A stretch of DNA of 64,000 nt from Sporobolomyces roseus (GCA_016617785.1 JADILM010000001.1:1116001-1180000); one strand, 5' to 3'. Shown: positions 34,364-47,908, counted from the stretch's first letter. Translations and numbers: made by a program. The notes: generated by a model from the sequence alone, not told the origin.

Positions 34364-37300
34364 CTAGAACCTATTCCTCAATCTTCCGTTCCCTTCTCCA
34401 CTCTCTTCCCTCTCGATCCTGTCGTGACTCGTGAAACCTCCGGCGAGATCGTTCGTAGTCGCACCCGGTGACGCAGGGGGAATGCCAGAGTCACGTTGAG
34501 CTTGAGCAGCAGCTTTCGCTTTCGCTTCTTCCGCCTCCTTCTCCTTCTCAGCTGCAGCAGCTTTCGCTTTCAATTCTTCGTAAGGAACGAGAGTGTATTC
34601 GGCGGGAGGAGCAGGAGCAGCTGTTCACACATATCGCGATCGTCAGCGCAAGAAAGAGACCACGAAGATCGAAAGACAAAACTCACGAGCAGGGTTTCCA
34701 GCTTCGCCAGGTCCGAAGATTTGCAATTCCGCCATCGCTACCTTCAGAGCACAGATCCACTTGTTCCTGCGTTGAGTCTTGAGTGCACCGTTTTGCCATG
34801 AAGTCTTGTAGTTGATGAGAGCCGACAAAGTGAGTTTGCCTTGTCCTTCGAAATCTTTGATGGAAATGTCGATAGAGGGAATGAAATCGCGTTTCTCAGC
34901 TTCGAGGAACTCGAGCATGCGAGTACGGAGAGCTTCGATCTGAGAGTGGAGAGGCTAAGTCAGTGAAAGGGTCCGGAAAGTACGAGAAGATGTCGAGATG
35001 ATTACCTTTTCGAAAGAAGTGCTGAAATCGACATCGAAAACGAAAGCTTCCCAGATTGGACCAGATCGACGGAAGCTGTAGAGGCACGCTCTTCTTGTCA
35101 GTTCAAGCAAATGAAGCAACTGAATAGAGGTGGACTTACTTCATAACGAATTTCGTGTTGAGCAGAGAGTGAGGAGCTTGAGTAACGGTTCCATCGATCT
35201 TCTTGAAGATTGTCGAAAGGAGGTGCATTCTACACAACGTTCGTTGCGATGAGTCACCGAGATCTGCGGCGAGAGAGAGAGCGAAAAGAACTCACTCGAG
35301 AACGACATACTGTAATCCGTCGATTTCGACCTTGTCTCCGACGTCGTAGGCGTGCTTGATGAAGAGGAAGATTGATGATGCGATGATTTCTTGTGCCGTG
35401 GTACCACTGCGAGGACGAGAAACGGGATCAGCTTGGCCGAATCGAACGAGAGATGGATGGAAACGAACATGAGCCAGGAGAGACCGAGAACGAAAGTACC
35501 GGCACTGTACGAAACAACGCAAGACATCAGTACCTGTGAGCACGGCTGATCGACGAGGAGACGACGTACCTAGCGACGAGAGCGTTGAAACTGGCATCGA
35601 GTAAACCTGCGATGATCAAAGCACTGATAACCCACCAAAGAGTCATAATGATTCCGTCGAGACTGAGTAGCCAAGGGAGTCAACATGCGAGTTCTGTGTA
35701 GAGGAATTCAGAAGGACGTACCGAGCGACAGCCGAATCGATGTCCCTCATACTCCTTTGCAAAGCGAGACGCTCTCGATGAATGTCAAGACAAGCCATCT
35801 CGAGCTCTTCGAGGGTCGCATCGCCATTGAGGTCCCTATCGAAGATGGCGAAAGCACGTTCTGCTTCTTCTCGGTTTCGGAAACATTTCGAGATGTCGGC
35901 GAGAACGAGACCGGTTCTGTATTTCGGCGTGAACGAGTAGTAGATGCGTCGAGCGAGTTGCTTTGTCTTGTTCGTCGAGCTGAGAGCGGTTACGACCATC
36001 GAAGAGGGAGAGTTGGGTTGAAGAACGCGTTCTCCTGCGATTTCTGATGCAACGGTACCAATAACAGTCGTAGCCGTTTGAGCGACTCTGCAGGAACGAG
36101 AATGGATGAGTTCAAGATTGATCATCGACGAAGAATGGCAGAGACTCACTTCTTTGCTCCCTTGACTGCTTTCTTGACGAGAAGAGTGGGGTCCGAGTTC
36201 AACCTCTTGTTCTTGGGTCGCTTCATCGCCCCGTCCAAAGTATCGGACCTTCCAATATCACGAGAGCTAACGACTCGTGCTCATCAGCTAAGTTCGCGAA
36301 GAACAGAAAGTTACAGCGAGAGACTCACTTGAGATAAAGGGCGACGAGCGAGTTGATCTGGAACTTTTGCTCGGTGATTCGATCTTCGTACGACTTCTTG
36401 TGGAAATTGTGAGCGCTACAGATGAACAGAGGTTCAGCGCTCACTGGAGGATAGAGATGTGGGAAACAGTGAACTTACATGATTTGAATGACGAGTTTCT
36501 CACCAAGAAGCAGAACGAGAACGAGGAAGATACCGAAGAGACCTTGTGTGATGAGACGAAGTGTGTTGCTCGACTTGTCGGCGGTGGTGTGGCGATTGAT
36601 GAGAGGAAGGAACGAGATCCAATTCGCTGCGAAGAGTGAAGAGAAAGGACGAAACTGTCAATACGCTGACAGCAGAAGTACACGAGATGGAGATCAGCTC
36701 ACCGAGAGCCCAGCCAGCAGCTCCGACATAGAATTGCGTCGCTTTGATGTAAGTAATGTAATGCCTCAATTCGGGAGCGACGACTCCTAGAGTGTTGTGA
36801 AGTACTTTCGGACCCAGCTTGGCGACGAGTGCAGCTCCCCACCATCCGCACCAGACGACCGTGAGCCAGATAGACCACCAGAGTAACGGTACCGACCAGA
36901 TGGCTCCGTTGGGAGCGGCAGTGAAACCGATAATGCCGGGGATCCAGATGATAGCGAGAATAGGAACGATGTAGATACTGTGAAGATGTCAACGAATCCT
37001 CATGAGCTACGAGTCTCGAAGCTCGTGAGGGCAAGACAAACTCACACCCAACGAACAATGAAAGACGAATTGTAAACGGCGAAGAAAGCACGAGAGAACC
37101 AATTCTTCGATGGTCGAATAAAGTCACCTGAACGATCGAAGAGATCTAGTCAGATCATGCACAGACGGAAGAGAGTGGAGAAGAGAAACGCACCCTCTGC
37201 GAATTGCAAATTAGGGTTTGAACTCGCAGCAGAATTGAACCCGCTTTCATCTGCACCTCCTCCCAACCTTCCGTAAGGCGAGTTTCCTCCTCCCGGACTA

Positions 37301-37998
37301 CTCCATTGACCCAATCCGCTCCTACTCTGACCTCTCCCGTGTCCTCGAGGAGAATTGTAACCGCTCGGAGTTGGCGAACCTTTCTCTCCTGAACCGTACT
37401 GTCTCTCTGCTCGACTCGATTGTTGATTCCCGGTCATGTGGATACTGGCTCCTGGATGGATAGGTCGAGAGTCGTAGTGTTTCTCTAGGTCGCCTTCGAC
37501 TCCAGTCGGGAGAATGCTTCCTCCAGTGGTGCTGGTTTGCAACGGACGAAGGTTGGTCCTCGAGTTGTGAGTCGACAAGGAAGCACGAGGCTGATTCGAA
37601 TCTCCATTGTGATACGAGTCTACGAGGTCGAGCGATTGTTCCCTTTGATGAGAAGTGGAATAATATCGATCATCCATCGCCGTTCCTCCTCCTCCTCCTG
37701 GACTAAGATTGATCGCAGTATATGCTGCATCTGGATCTCCGAAATCGTAAGCAGCCCCAGGGGGTAAAGTAGAGGTTTGATCTAGGTTTGGAGAGTGATG
37801 CAAAGCGAGGGGATCCGTCTCGGTCGTCCTCGCAGCTTGAGGGTAAGCACGGGGAGGTGAAGGTGAAGAAGAGACTGGTGGGTAGCTTGATGGGACTGGA
37901 GGAGGAGCTGAGGTGGATGACGAGGTGTTACCAGAGGGAGGATGAGATCGTGAGAGTGAAGTTGAACGACTAGGACAAGTTGGTGGTAAGTTGGACAT
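34364..37998 (-). CDS. MscS-family mechanosensitive channel with EF-hand
   Basis: Exons (complement): 34364-34620, 34687-34939, 35006-35075, 35140-35229, 35296-35406, 35469-35504, 35570-35662, 35722-36087, 36150-36266, 36329-36415, 36479-36626, 36703-36977, 37046-37127, 37194-37998 (929 aa). A disordered Ser/Pro/Gly-rich N-terminus of about 270 residues precedes several membrane helices (IYIVPILAIIWIPGIIGF; LLWWSIWLTVVWCGWWGAAL; LFGIFLVLVLLLGEKLVIQI). Next is a canonical EF-hand (FDRDLNGDATLEELEM), then the pore-lining MscS segment (TLWWVISALIIAGLLDASF; AGTFVLGLSWLIGTTAQEI) and the beta domain (KHAYDVGDKVEIDGLQYVV). This order matches fungal Msy1/Msy2-type channels of the ER, which release ions/Ca2+ under hypo-osmotic stress. 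The C-terminus is an Ala/Glu/Lys coiled coil. Confidence 0.93.
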
Positions 37999-38205
37999 GT
38001 TGTTTGTAAGCTAAGCCTGTATGTTGCGACTCGCCAGCAAGGCGCAAAGTTGAGGTGAGGAGAAAGGGAAAGGGGAACAGCGAAATTTTTTGGGGAGCTC
38101 TAGCTATCCAGTTTTTCTACATTCGCGGAGAACCCGCATCATTGATTTTTTCAGCTCAAACAGGGGTGCTGTACTGTGCGTCTACTGAACAAGGGGTGCA
38201 ACAAT
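37999..38205. other. Intergenic, 3' of the SQS1-like gene / 5' of the MscS gene
   Basis: 207 bp upstream of the MscS ATG, with no distinct element. The SQS1-like gene ends here in the same orientation. Confidence 0.35.
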
Positions 38206-41200
38206 CTACTCATCCCAATCCCTCTCCGGAGCTTTCGCCAGCGCGTACATCTCCGATTTTCTAGCGATGAAACCAGATCCGAGGCCGTGTTTTCCCTGTT
38301 TGACGAAAGAAGCGAAGGATTGAGTAAGGAATATAGCAAGGCAGAGAGGAGCGAAATCGCGAAGAACGACGACCACGCGATGCCAAAGCGAAATAGAGAA
38401 GCGAAAATGAAGACTTACGGTTTTGATTCGAGCTGCGATAGGTTCGTCGATACCTCCGGAAAGACCGATCTGAGTACCTTCGCTCCAACTAGGCGAATCG
38501 AACGAGTCAGAATCAGTTTCCATCGGGAGAGGGAGTTCACGCCAACAAAGAAACGCGAAGACTCACCCCATCTTCTTGAGAAGTGCGAATCCGACGTTGT
38601 CAGATCCCAACTTGTCAGCCTACATCGAACCGATTCATCAGTTCGTCAGATTTCTGCGGTAGAGAGTAGAGGGAATAGAGTCGACGTACACCTTGACCAA
38701 CGACTGCACCCTCATTGTTCTTCCTCGTTCCCCCTCCTCCGCCTCCTCCAGCTCGTCCACCTTTCTTCCCACTCGCACCTTCGAGAGCTTTCCACAAACC
38801 TCCGACCTTTCCAGTCTTCGACTTTCCTCCTCTTCCACCATAACCACCCCATCCTCCTTCGTACCCATCGTCAACTTCATTTTCTCCATCAGCGGTTCCA
38901 ACGATCGCACGAATCCTTCGCTCCGATACGCCGGTCACGGTAGTCTTCCTCGTTCGTTCGAGAACAGGGAATCGATGCTTGCCAGAACCCATCGAACGAG
39001 ATTTGAGTCCGTAAACTTCAGCGAGTAGGTGAACTGCAATTCGGGATTTCTTGCTCATTGGTGGCAAGTCGAGGGTTCCTCCAGTCAAATCGTACACGAT
39101 GAACTCGCGAATGATTTGATTCATGGTCGATGCATCGTTCCTCAAGTCGGAAGTAGGAGTGTATTTGCTAGCAGTCTTGCCTTTCGATTTCTTGCCGTAT
39201 TTCGAAGCATCTCGAGAATCGGCTTCCATGGCGGCAGCTCGAGCAGCGGCACGCTCAGCTTTCTTTGAAGCTTTCTTCTGTCGATCGATACTCCATTGGT
39301 CGGCGAGAGACTCGGAGAACGCTCCGTCGAAATCGCGAGACTTCTTGTTCTTGTTCTTGCGCTTCGACGGTCCGCCTAGATAAGACGCCGACGAGTCAAT
39401 GACGAGGTAATAAAAGGACAGGACCAGTGCGAGACGAGCGTACCTCCATACATCATCTCGTCTTCCTCGTCAGCGATCATTCGTTCGATAGCTTCTGCCT
39501 CGTCCAAATCGTAGTCGAACTCGACATCGTCGAAATCTCCACTCGAAATGGCCTTAAACAACTTGTTGCGATCCTTTCGATTCGCTCGACGAGCTTCTTT
39601 ACCTCCTTTAGCGGTCGAGAGAAGATCGGCATTCATGTGAACAGTTCGCTGTTTCGTTCGACTTGCGACGTCGTCAGGTTCCAGTGGAGGAAGCGATGAA
39701 GTCAAACCGACGAACCTGCATTCGAGCGATAAAGTCCTCATCTTGTTCTGCCCAACTCGGTTCTCCTCCGTTCCCGAAATCCTCGCTCAAATCCAACACA
39801 TCGTCGTCGCTACTATCGCTACTGTCTCCACCTTTCTCAGCGTACCAAGCTTGCTCCTTGCCTTTTCCTTTACGCATTCTCTTCTTTTCGATTTTGCGTG
39901 CCTTCTCCGCTTTCTTCGCAGATCCGGTGCTCGTCTTCGTTCCCATCGATTGAAGGCGGATAGTTCGACCAGAGAGGAGAGCAGCTTCGATGGCGCGGTT
40001 TTCGGCGGAAGAGGAGGTCGAAGTCGAGACGGAGGAATCGAAGGAAGAATCGGAATCTTCTGAAGAGGACTCAATCGAGAGTTCGTGTTCAATTCTGCAA
40101 AAGAGAGAACGGATCAGTCCGATTTGAAAAACTACAGATGAGATTTGTGGCTTACCGTCCATCAGCGTCACCGAGAGTATAGTCCATTTCCAACTCGACA
40201 TCTGAATCGACGTCTTCGCTCGATTCACTCTCGAGTCCTAAGTTTCGTTTGTAATCTTCCTCCTCGGTATTGAGTTCCTCACTGTCGTCCGAAGTATGCC
40301 AGGCATCTTCATCATCTTCAGCCTCGAGTGCATCTTGATCGACATCATCTCCTCGTTCGTGTTCTCCGTTCGGACCTCCGGCGACTCCCCTCGCAAAGTT
40401 CTTCATCGCTGCAATATCCTCCTCTCCGAGGTCCTCTCCTATGTTGCCAGCGTAATCATCACGAACTGCTTCCCTCTCTCTTTCCCTTCTTCGTCTTTCC
40501 TTCTCTGCTTTTTTCCTTTGTTCATCTTCGACAATACTCATCTCTAATGCCAATCGTAATTCCACCTCTTCTCTCGTACCATCGGCATCCAACAACCTGT
40601 TGAGTTTCTCCGCTTCTTGTTGATCGTTCCTTTGTTGTCTTTGAGCGTTTCGTTTCGCTTTCCCTCGTTTGAGCGCCGGAGGTGCTGAAGTTCCCCATTC
40701 GACATCAGAGTCGTCCATTCGAGGTTGTCCATCGACGTGACCTTGTCCATCATGAATCGTCTCATCTTCCGAATCATCGCTCTCATCCAGCATGTCATCG
40801 ATTCCCGCACTTGCTCCCATTCCCATTCGAGCGAGCATCTCCTCACCTTCTTCGTAATCGCTGTCTCCTACCAACCTCCTTCCACCTCCAGCATGCATGT
40901 TACCACTCCTAGCGTGTTCCTTGCCCTTCTTTCTCGCAATCTTCGATGCTCGTTTCTGTTGCTTCTTCGAAAGCTTCGGTCCAGGTGGTCGATAAGGATT
41001 CGTTTCGAGCTGTTGAGTCGTAGAAGCTGGATAGGAAGATGCAGAACGGATGTTGAGTGAGATAGTAGGAGGTTTGGCGGCTTGAGAGACGGCGGGAGCA
41101 GAAGGAGTAGGAGCGAGGACAGGATCGGCTAGAGCGCGACCTCGAGGAGGGTAAACGATCTGTTCTTCCTCCGAATCGGATGAAGAGGAGATCTCCTCGC

Positions 41201-42360
41201 CTCGAGAGTTGCTCGGGATGATGGGAGGTGCGAGAGAATCGTCGAGGATTACTGAAGAACGTTCGACTGAGATTTCGAAGAGAGGAGGGGATTCTTGACG
41301 AGTGGAGCTGATGATTGAATCGTCGACGGGCGAAGCAGGATCGGTAGAGGGAGGAGTGGGCGTGAGGTCTTGCGAAAGAGGGACGATGTGAGGGTAAGAA
41401 GCGGCACCAATTCCAGGATGTCCTCCAATTGAAGCGGGAGGAGGCGCTCTTTCTTCGAATTCATCCGTTGCCATCTTGTCGCTGGACTCGGTAACTGGAG
41501 GTGCGACGTGAGCTTCAGAAGGCACAGCGTTCGAGGCTTGCTTCTTTGCTGTACGAGATCGAGTTTGAGGTCTGGGTTTATTCGAGTCTTGATCTGCCAA
41601 CTCCATCTGTCGAATCGATTCAACGAGTGCTGAACCTTCTTGACTCGTATCTTGTACTGGCTTACGAGGGTCGAGGGCACCAGCTTTCGCTAATCCGCTG
41701 ACGTTCTCCTTGTCGTCCTCGTCGTCTTTTCCTCCAACCGTACCGAAACCTGGATTTGTCGCTTTGACAAAGGTGACCGGAACGAGTAGAGGGTTTGAAG
41801 ATCCTCGGCCTGAAGAACCTTGGTAACCTTGTCCACCTACTACCGCTCCTCCTCGACCAGCAGCGATTCCTTTTCCTCTGCCTCTCGCACTCATAGGTGA
41901 TCCTGTCGCGGATCCTCGAGCTCCCAATCCTGCACCTCGTCCTCGTGTTGGTCCGTTGAATGCTGGACTAAACGCTCCAGCTCCTCTCGAACTCGCTGCC
42001 CTTCTAGGCGAGTTTGCGAAATCTCCCCTTCCCCTGCCATTTCTTCCTCCTCGATTCGGAGTCGAAGTACCAGAATGTGCGGGAGAAGGTTGTGCGGGAG
42101 ATGCTGGTGCGAACGGCAAGTATGGAGTAGGAGAAGGGTTGAAACCTGATAGCGATGAGGTCAACGAACGTGCGATTTCCGACTATTCGAACCGATAAGA
42201 GCTAGAACTCACCTAGACCAGTCTCTGTCAAATCTGAATAGTTGAACTCTGCCATCGAGTGGTCCTGTCTGACCACAGATCCTCCTCTGCCTCTCCTTCC
42301 TCTCGGTGTAAAGCTACCAGATCCATTCCCTCTTCCTCTATTAGGTGTACCTCTAGCCAT
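38206..42360 (-). CDS. R3H and G-patch domain protein, SQS1-like
   Basis: Exons (complement): 38206-38295, 38419-38488, 38567-38619, 38690-39375, 39444-39648, 39716-40094, 40156-42145, 42213-42360 (1206 aa). The N-terminus is RG/RGG-rich (MARGTPNRGRGNGSGSFTPR and later GRGAGLGARG, SARGRGKG). A long disordered, acidic middle follows. The C-terminal third has an R3H domain (SRIAVHLLAEVYGLKSRSMG with its R-x3-H) and a G-patch (LLKKMGWSEGTQIGL ... GKHGLGSGF). Yeast Sqs1/Pfa1 has the same order and activates the DEAH helicase Prp43 in splicing and ribosome assembly. That role is inferred for this protein. The acceptor at 39648 is the in-frame choice. Confidence 0.88.
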
Positions 42361-42855
42361 TATTGTTTCGTTGTGTCTGTGTGTTGCTTGTCTAGTTGGA
42401 TGAAAGTTGAGAAAAGTGAAGAAACGAAGAGAAGCGAAAGATCGAACAGATCAACCTCACGCCACACTTCGCAATCGAGTATTTACACTCGTTTAATATG
42501 TCTATCTGTTCATGAGTCGTATCGAAACTTATCCAAGCGATCTCTTTCACTTTCCATGCTTTACTCCCTTCGGGAAACTTCGTCATCGTCTCGCAAAACC
42601 ATTTCTCTCAGTCTCATGCTTAGCGTTGTTCTAGGCATTGTGAAGGGAGTACATCGACCCCATACGTCGATAGAAGTTGTCGCGCCTCGCAAGGTGTAAA
42701 CAAAACATGCAGAAATCGTCTCGAAAGCCTTTCGCAATTTCTCTTTCCTCTCTTTTTTTTTTAACTCAAGACTCAAAGGGTCTTCCCGCTCCAGCTTAGA
42801 AATGATGGTAGACTTCGTTTCAATTTTGTACAGACAGCGTCTCATCCCACCGATT
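42361..42855. other. Intergenic
   Basis: About 500 bp between the CmcJ-like stop and the SQS1-like ATG, both on the minus strand. A T10 run lies near 42752. No gene is supported. Confidence 0.4.
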
Positions 42856-44090
42856 CTATTCCTCGGCAGGGTGGAAGACCAACGCTCGGATTTCGATCGA
42901 TTGACGAGGAGGGACGTCCTCCTTGCCATAGTATTCGGGGTGAGCAAAAGCGGTATGAGGTGTGAGAGTATCTGAAGTGTTGTCCCAGCATTTGAGGAGT
43001 AGCACTGCAGAAACGAGTCGGATCGAGTGAGTAAGTTGTTTTCGACGGTTAAAAGCGTAACTCACCTTCTTGAGGGCCCATATCCGGGACGTAATACCAA
43101 TCGTGCTTCTCGTTATGCTTCACATTGAACGTTTCGCCTTCGACTTGATGACCTGGTTGACCTGGAGGAGGGTAAAGGAGACGAGAGTAGACGAGATCCT
43201 TCTCTTTTTCAACAGAGCGGGAGTCACAGAAGGCCAAGGGCATGTCGCGTGCTGGTGCTCGGAGAGGCCTCCAGACGTTGATCAATTGTACGCGACCTGA
43301 CGGGCGAACCAGTCAACGGGAGAAACTCAAGAGATCAATAGAAGTTTCGGAAACTCACCTCGCAAGAGTTGTTCTCCGTCGAGTCCTTGCTCCTTTGCGT
43401 GACGAATCACTCGCCTACTTCCCGACAGAGGTGTTTGATCGACGTGTACTGGAAGGAGAAGTGTATTGGGTCAGTTTAGCGATCGGAAACAGAGAGGAAA
43501 GGAACAGGGAATCACCTCCTTGGACAGGCTTTCTCGATTGAGCGGTATCGGGAGTAGTCACCCCAGGTGGGTCTTCTCGTCGGATAGTGTGGTCGAAGAT
43601 GATCACTCGACTTCCTCCCGTGACTTTCTTCAGAAGCCTGTCAACGGGAAGACGAAGAACATGAGCAACTGTGCGAAGATTGAAAAGCGAGATGAACTCA
43701 CTCTGTGACCTCGTTGTAATAATGCCCTTGAATTTTTTCCTCATCCTCCCAGTCTTTGTACTCCATCTCAGTTCTAGCGAGGTCGGGATCGACGTAAGCG
43801 AATCCAGTCGAATCGGTCGAGATTTGTTTCCTCAATTCTGGATCAGCGAGCGATGGTCGCAGGTCGTAAATCGGCACTTCGACCTTGTCTTGCGTGAAAT
43901 TGTTTGGAGGTAGTACATCGTGCTTGTACTGTAGAATGTACGATTTCTCGCCTGTTTCGGTTCGAGAAGACAGGGTCAGCGTGGGGTTTTCGAGAATAAG
44001 GTCGAGATGACTTCGCTGACCATTCTTCGTTCCTCCAAAGTAGGTCAATGGTGCAGTAATAGAAGAACCAATTGCGAGAGAACCAGGCAT
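42856..44090 (-). CDS. CmcJ/AsaB-family protein (hydroxylase/desaturase-like)
   Basis: Exons (complement): 42856-43004, 43066-43296, 43359-43448, 43516-43637, 43702-44090 (326 aa), phases consistent. Conserved blocks of this fungal/bacterial family are visible: RVIIFDHTIRRE, VHVDQTPLSGSRRVIR (a His-x-Asp that can act as an iron ligand), INVWRPLRAPARDMPLAFCD, WYYVPDMGPQEVLLLKCWDN and HTAFAHPEYYGKEDVPPRQS. Relatives include cephamycin CmcJ, aspergillic-acid AsaB, GA4-desaturase-type proteins and NvfI, several of them Fe/2OG-dependent. The substrate cannot be assigned. The gene shares a 611-bp divergent promoter with a GMC oxidoreductase gene. Confidence 0.85.
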
Positions 44091-44701
44091 GATGGTGACG
44101 AGTAGAGGTGTGTAGTGAGAAGAAGAGCAAAGCGAAAGCAGCGCTAAGCAAAAGAGCAGACGAGAAGATGGAAAAGCGCCGGTCCACTTCTCGTGGGAAA
44201 TCGATGACCAAGCGTCCACACAGCTACCCTAAGCAGGAAGAAAGTAAAGAGCCGACATGATGCGATTGATCGACATGGTATAATCCTTGGGCAAGTCCAC
44301 ATTATTTTCGCAATATCAAAGAGAAGACGTTGACGCGTAGCTTTTCCGTCAGTGTAGAGCTAGGAAAGTTCGAAGTGAATGAGAGGCAGAAAGGAAAGAA
44401 GAGAAACGCGTTTCCCATCCCCTGAAAATTTCGTGAAAATTCCTCGGTGTTTTTTTTGACCAAGTCCCTCTCGCCGGTCTGCATTCTACCTCGCTTTGTT
44501 ATACTGTTCGCGACAAGACTATTCAATAGACAAGCTACACTACAATAGAGGAGAACGACTGCAAGGACCCCTTCCAAATTCACATCTTCTCCAAGACTCC
44601 AAGTCCTTCGACATTCTTCGATCTCAACTGAACGAGCAACAACAGAGGCCGCATCTCCTTTCCCTTCATACCCTATCCCTCGCACTCTTCCGAACCCAAA
44701 G
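44091..44701. promoter_or_regulatory. Divergent promoter, CmcJ-like / GMC oxidoreductase
   Basis: 611 bp between the two ATGs. It contains a T8 run near 44451 and two copies of GAAAATT (near 44425). No recognised binding site was identified. Confidence 0.45.
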
Positions 44702-47339
44702 ATGTCGTTCAAGTCCGCCACCATCGCGGTCGGTTTGCTTTCAAGTCTCGCAGCAGCTTCCTCAAGTGTAGAGAAACCTCCTCTCGACTGGAAATTGAAG
44801 GAGAGATCAACAGTGACAGATGCTGCTAGTCTAGCTGATCAAACGTTCGATTATGTTATCGTTGGGTGAGTTTCCCATCCGTTCTCTTTCGCAAACGATT
44901 CGATCGCTGATTTTCACTCTTGCGACGCGATGCAGAGGAGGAACTGCTGGTCTAGTCATTGCAAACAGATTGACGGCAAACTCCTCAATTACGGTAGCAG
45001 TCATCGAAGCGTGAGTCTCTCCTTCGTTTCTGCGCCGGAATCTCCTTTCTCACGCAAAACTCGTTCGCAGCGGTTCTGATGGAAGCGCAGTCGAGTCTAC
45101 CATTCTCAATCCAGCGCAGGCTTATCTCGCAGGTATGTTGCTATTCTCCCTTGTCATCCCGCCTTGACGGGACTGAGTCTTCGTTTTCTTCGCAGGTATC
45201 GCAAACAAAGGAAGTGATTACGATTGGCAGTATGATACGACGACGCAACCAAACCTCAACGGCAGGGAGATCTATTGGCCGAGAGGAAAGGTTCTAGGAG
45301 GATCATCAGCTACGAATGGACTTTACATGATTCGACAAAGCGAGATCGAACAGAACTCTTGGGCAACCCTCGCGAACGACACGGAGAGGTGGGGATGGGA
45401 CACTGTCTACCCATCACTGAAGAAGTCGGAGAATTGGACCCCACCAACAGATTCGCATATCGAACAAGCTTCGATGGTTCTCGACGAATCTCTCCACGGC
45501 CTCGACGGACCCATTCATTACAGTTATCCAGGCTACTTCTACGAATCGCAGTATGAATGGATTCCTACTCTCGCCAACATGGGTGTCGAGACTCGTGATC
45601 CTGCTGGAGGACAAGGATGGGGAAGCTTTATCGCAACCTCTGCCATCAATCCTACGAACGTGAGCTCCTTATTCTCTTCCTTCGCAACGTGAGATCGCAT
45701 GCTGACCCGATGTACTCTTCTAGTGGACTCGCTCTTACGCCAAGACTGGTTACCTTGATCCCGTCAACTATCGGACGAATCTCGTCGTTCTAACGGGTTA
45801 CCAAGCGACGAAAGTCCTTTTCGATGGAACGACCGCAACTGGAGTCGAATTCGCTGCGACAGCTGCCGATACGAAATACACCGTTTCCGCTTCACAAGAA
45901 GTCATCCTCTCTGCTGGAGTCATCGGTTCTCCTCAACTCCTCCAAGTTTCCGGTGTCGGCCCTTCGGATCTCCTCACTCCCCTCGGAATCCCCGTCGTCT
46001 ACGATCTTCCTGGTGTTGGATACCACCTCACCGATCATCTGTCCGGCTCAATCACTCTCAACACGACTTTCCCTATCAGCGGAGATACTCTCAATGCCAA
46101 TACGACTTTCGCCGCCGAGCAACTCGCACTCTGGGAAGAAGGAAGCGCAGATTCTCTCTACACCGCTCCTAACAACGCTGTAGCTTATGTCAACCTCACC
46201 GTGAGTGTCTCCTTCTGCTACGACATGCTTCCCGAGCTGACGTTCTATTCCCGCTTATAGACACTTTTCGGACAAGAAGCTGCTCAACAATTCATCACCG
46301 ATGTCAAAGCGAATCAAAGTGCTGCTGTATCTGCCTACTCGACGAACGCGGCCGTTCAAAAAGGATACGAAGCGACCTACAATGCCGATATCAACGACAT
46401 TCTCCCTTCTGCTGTCGGTCAAGCCGAGATCCTTCTTTCCAACACTGGTACCTACGGAGGATACGGAGATGCGATTACTGTTCAGATTCAAGCCGCGATT
46501 CAACACCCTTTCTCTCGTGGGTCAGTCCTCATTAACTCGACGAGCACTTTCGATCCTCCCGCTATTGATGCCGGTTACCTCACCCAGTAAGCTTCCCTTG
46601 CTCCTTCTTCTTTCGTTCTCTGCTGATCATATCCGTGTGAACAGTCCCGCCGACGTTCAAGTCCTCCGAGAAGCTTTCAAATTCGCTCGTAGACTTTCGC
46701 AAACGGCTCCTTTCTCGGAATATGTCATTTCTGAGCTCTCTCCTGGTTCTGCCGTCTCTACTGATGGTGAGTGCATCCTTGTCTCTACCGTGAAAGGGCT
46801 GAGCTGACGTTGAAGCGAGTTGTCGGAAACAGAGGAATGGGAAACTTGGCTTCGAGGAGCAGTTTCAACCGAGTACCACCCTGCTTCCAGTTGTTCTCTC
46901 CTTCCCGAGGTATGTCTCTACGTTATGCTCTGCTCTAGCAGCTGTTGCTGACCGTTCCCTCCGTTTTTAGTCGCTCGGGGGAGTCGTCGATTCTGCTATG
47001 AGGGTCTACGGAGTCTCCGGTCTTCGAGTAATCGATGCCTCGATCGTTCCCGTGTCATTTAGCTCGCACATGACGAGCCCCCTCTATGGAATAAGCGAGA
47101 ATGCGTACGATATCCTCGTCGCTACGCCAAAAGCGATCGGAGGAACTTCTCTCTCTTCGTCCAACTCTGGCTCTCAATCAAACGATAACCCCTCCTCTAC
47201 CGTCACTCGACGATCAGCAACGAGTACTTCAGGAGGATCCGAACCCACGACGGGTAGTCAGAACAATACGAACGGAGGATCGAAACTTGGATTTTCGATT
47301 TCGGCACTCCTCGTCGGACTCGTCTGTTTCTTCAACTAG
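44702..47339 (+). CDS. Secreted GMC oxidoreductase, probably GPI-anchored
   Basis: Exons: 44702-44865, 44936-45010, 45071-45132, 45196-45659, 45724-46200, 46261-46586, 46645-46766, 46833-46909, 46971-47339 (711 aa). A signal peptide (about 1-20) is followed by the FAD Rossmann motif VIVGGGTAGL (joined across the first intron), GMC signature 1 region YWPRGKVLGGSSATNGLYM and signature 2 SAGVIGSPQLLQVSGVGP. The catalytic pair is His in TEYHPASS and a second His in SFSSHMTSPLYGISENAYD. A Ser/Thr/Asn-rich stretch and a terminal hydrophobic segment (FSISALLVGLVCFFN) look like a GPI signal. Aryl-alcohol, glucose or methanol oxidase-type activities are possible and the substrate is open. The last two introns are short but in phase. 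Confidence 0.92.
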
Positions 47340-47908
47340 ACCTCTCACTCTTTCTCAAGAACCTCGAATTCAGAAAGGTCTCTTTGTAACTACTCTCTCG
47401 CACATACTCTCTTTCATCCTTCGTTACTCTTCGCATTTTCGCACTTAGACTTCCCTTCCTTTTGGTTCCTCGTATCTATCTATTGCCTCGAGCTGTGAAA
47501 ACAGTCGACGAGGACGTCAGAGCCTAGCTTTGAACGGACACTATTCTCTCTCTTTCTCTCTTATTTTATCAGTTTCGCTCTTGCGAAATGCAAATCCACC
47601 ACTCGTTACACTTTGAATTGAGCTCACGGTTCGATGTCTCATTCCTTCAGTGAGGCACGGACGATTACAGTTAGGCAAGAGGTTGAAGAACCAGAACGAG
47701 CCATCTCGATTCCGAATTCCTCATGATTCAAGAAGTTGAGAGTACCGATGAAAGGCAAGAGGGTTGGTTTGCAGATTGGTAAGAAAGAACAAAGTGAAAG
47801 AAAAGAATCGAGTGAGGGGACCATAATAAAAGGGAGGGAGGGGAGGAAGGACAGTTTTCAAGTCGAGATGAAGAAAAATGAAGGCAGGATTTTGGTAGTG
47901 CGGGTCGT
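47340..47908. other. Convergent 3' intergenic region
   Basis: 569 bp between convergent stop codons, with CT-rich tracts. No gene is supported; open frames here are antisense to the ATP-synthase gene end or low-complexity. Confidence 0.4.
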
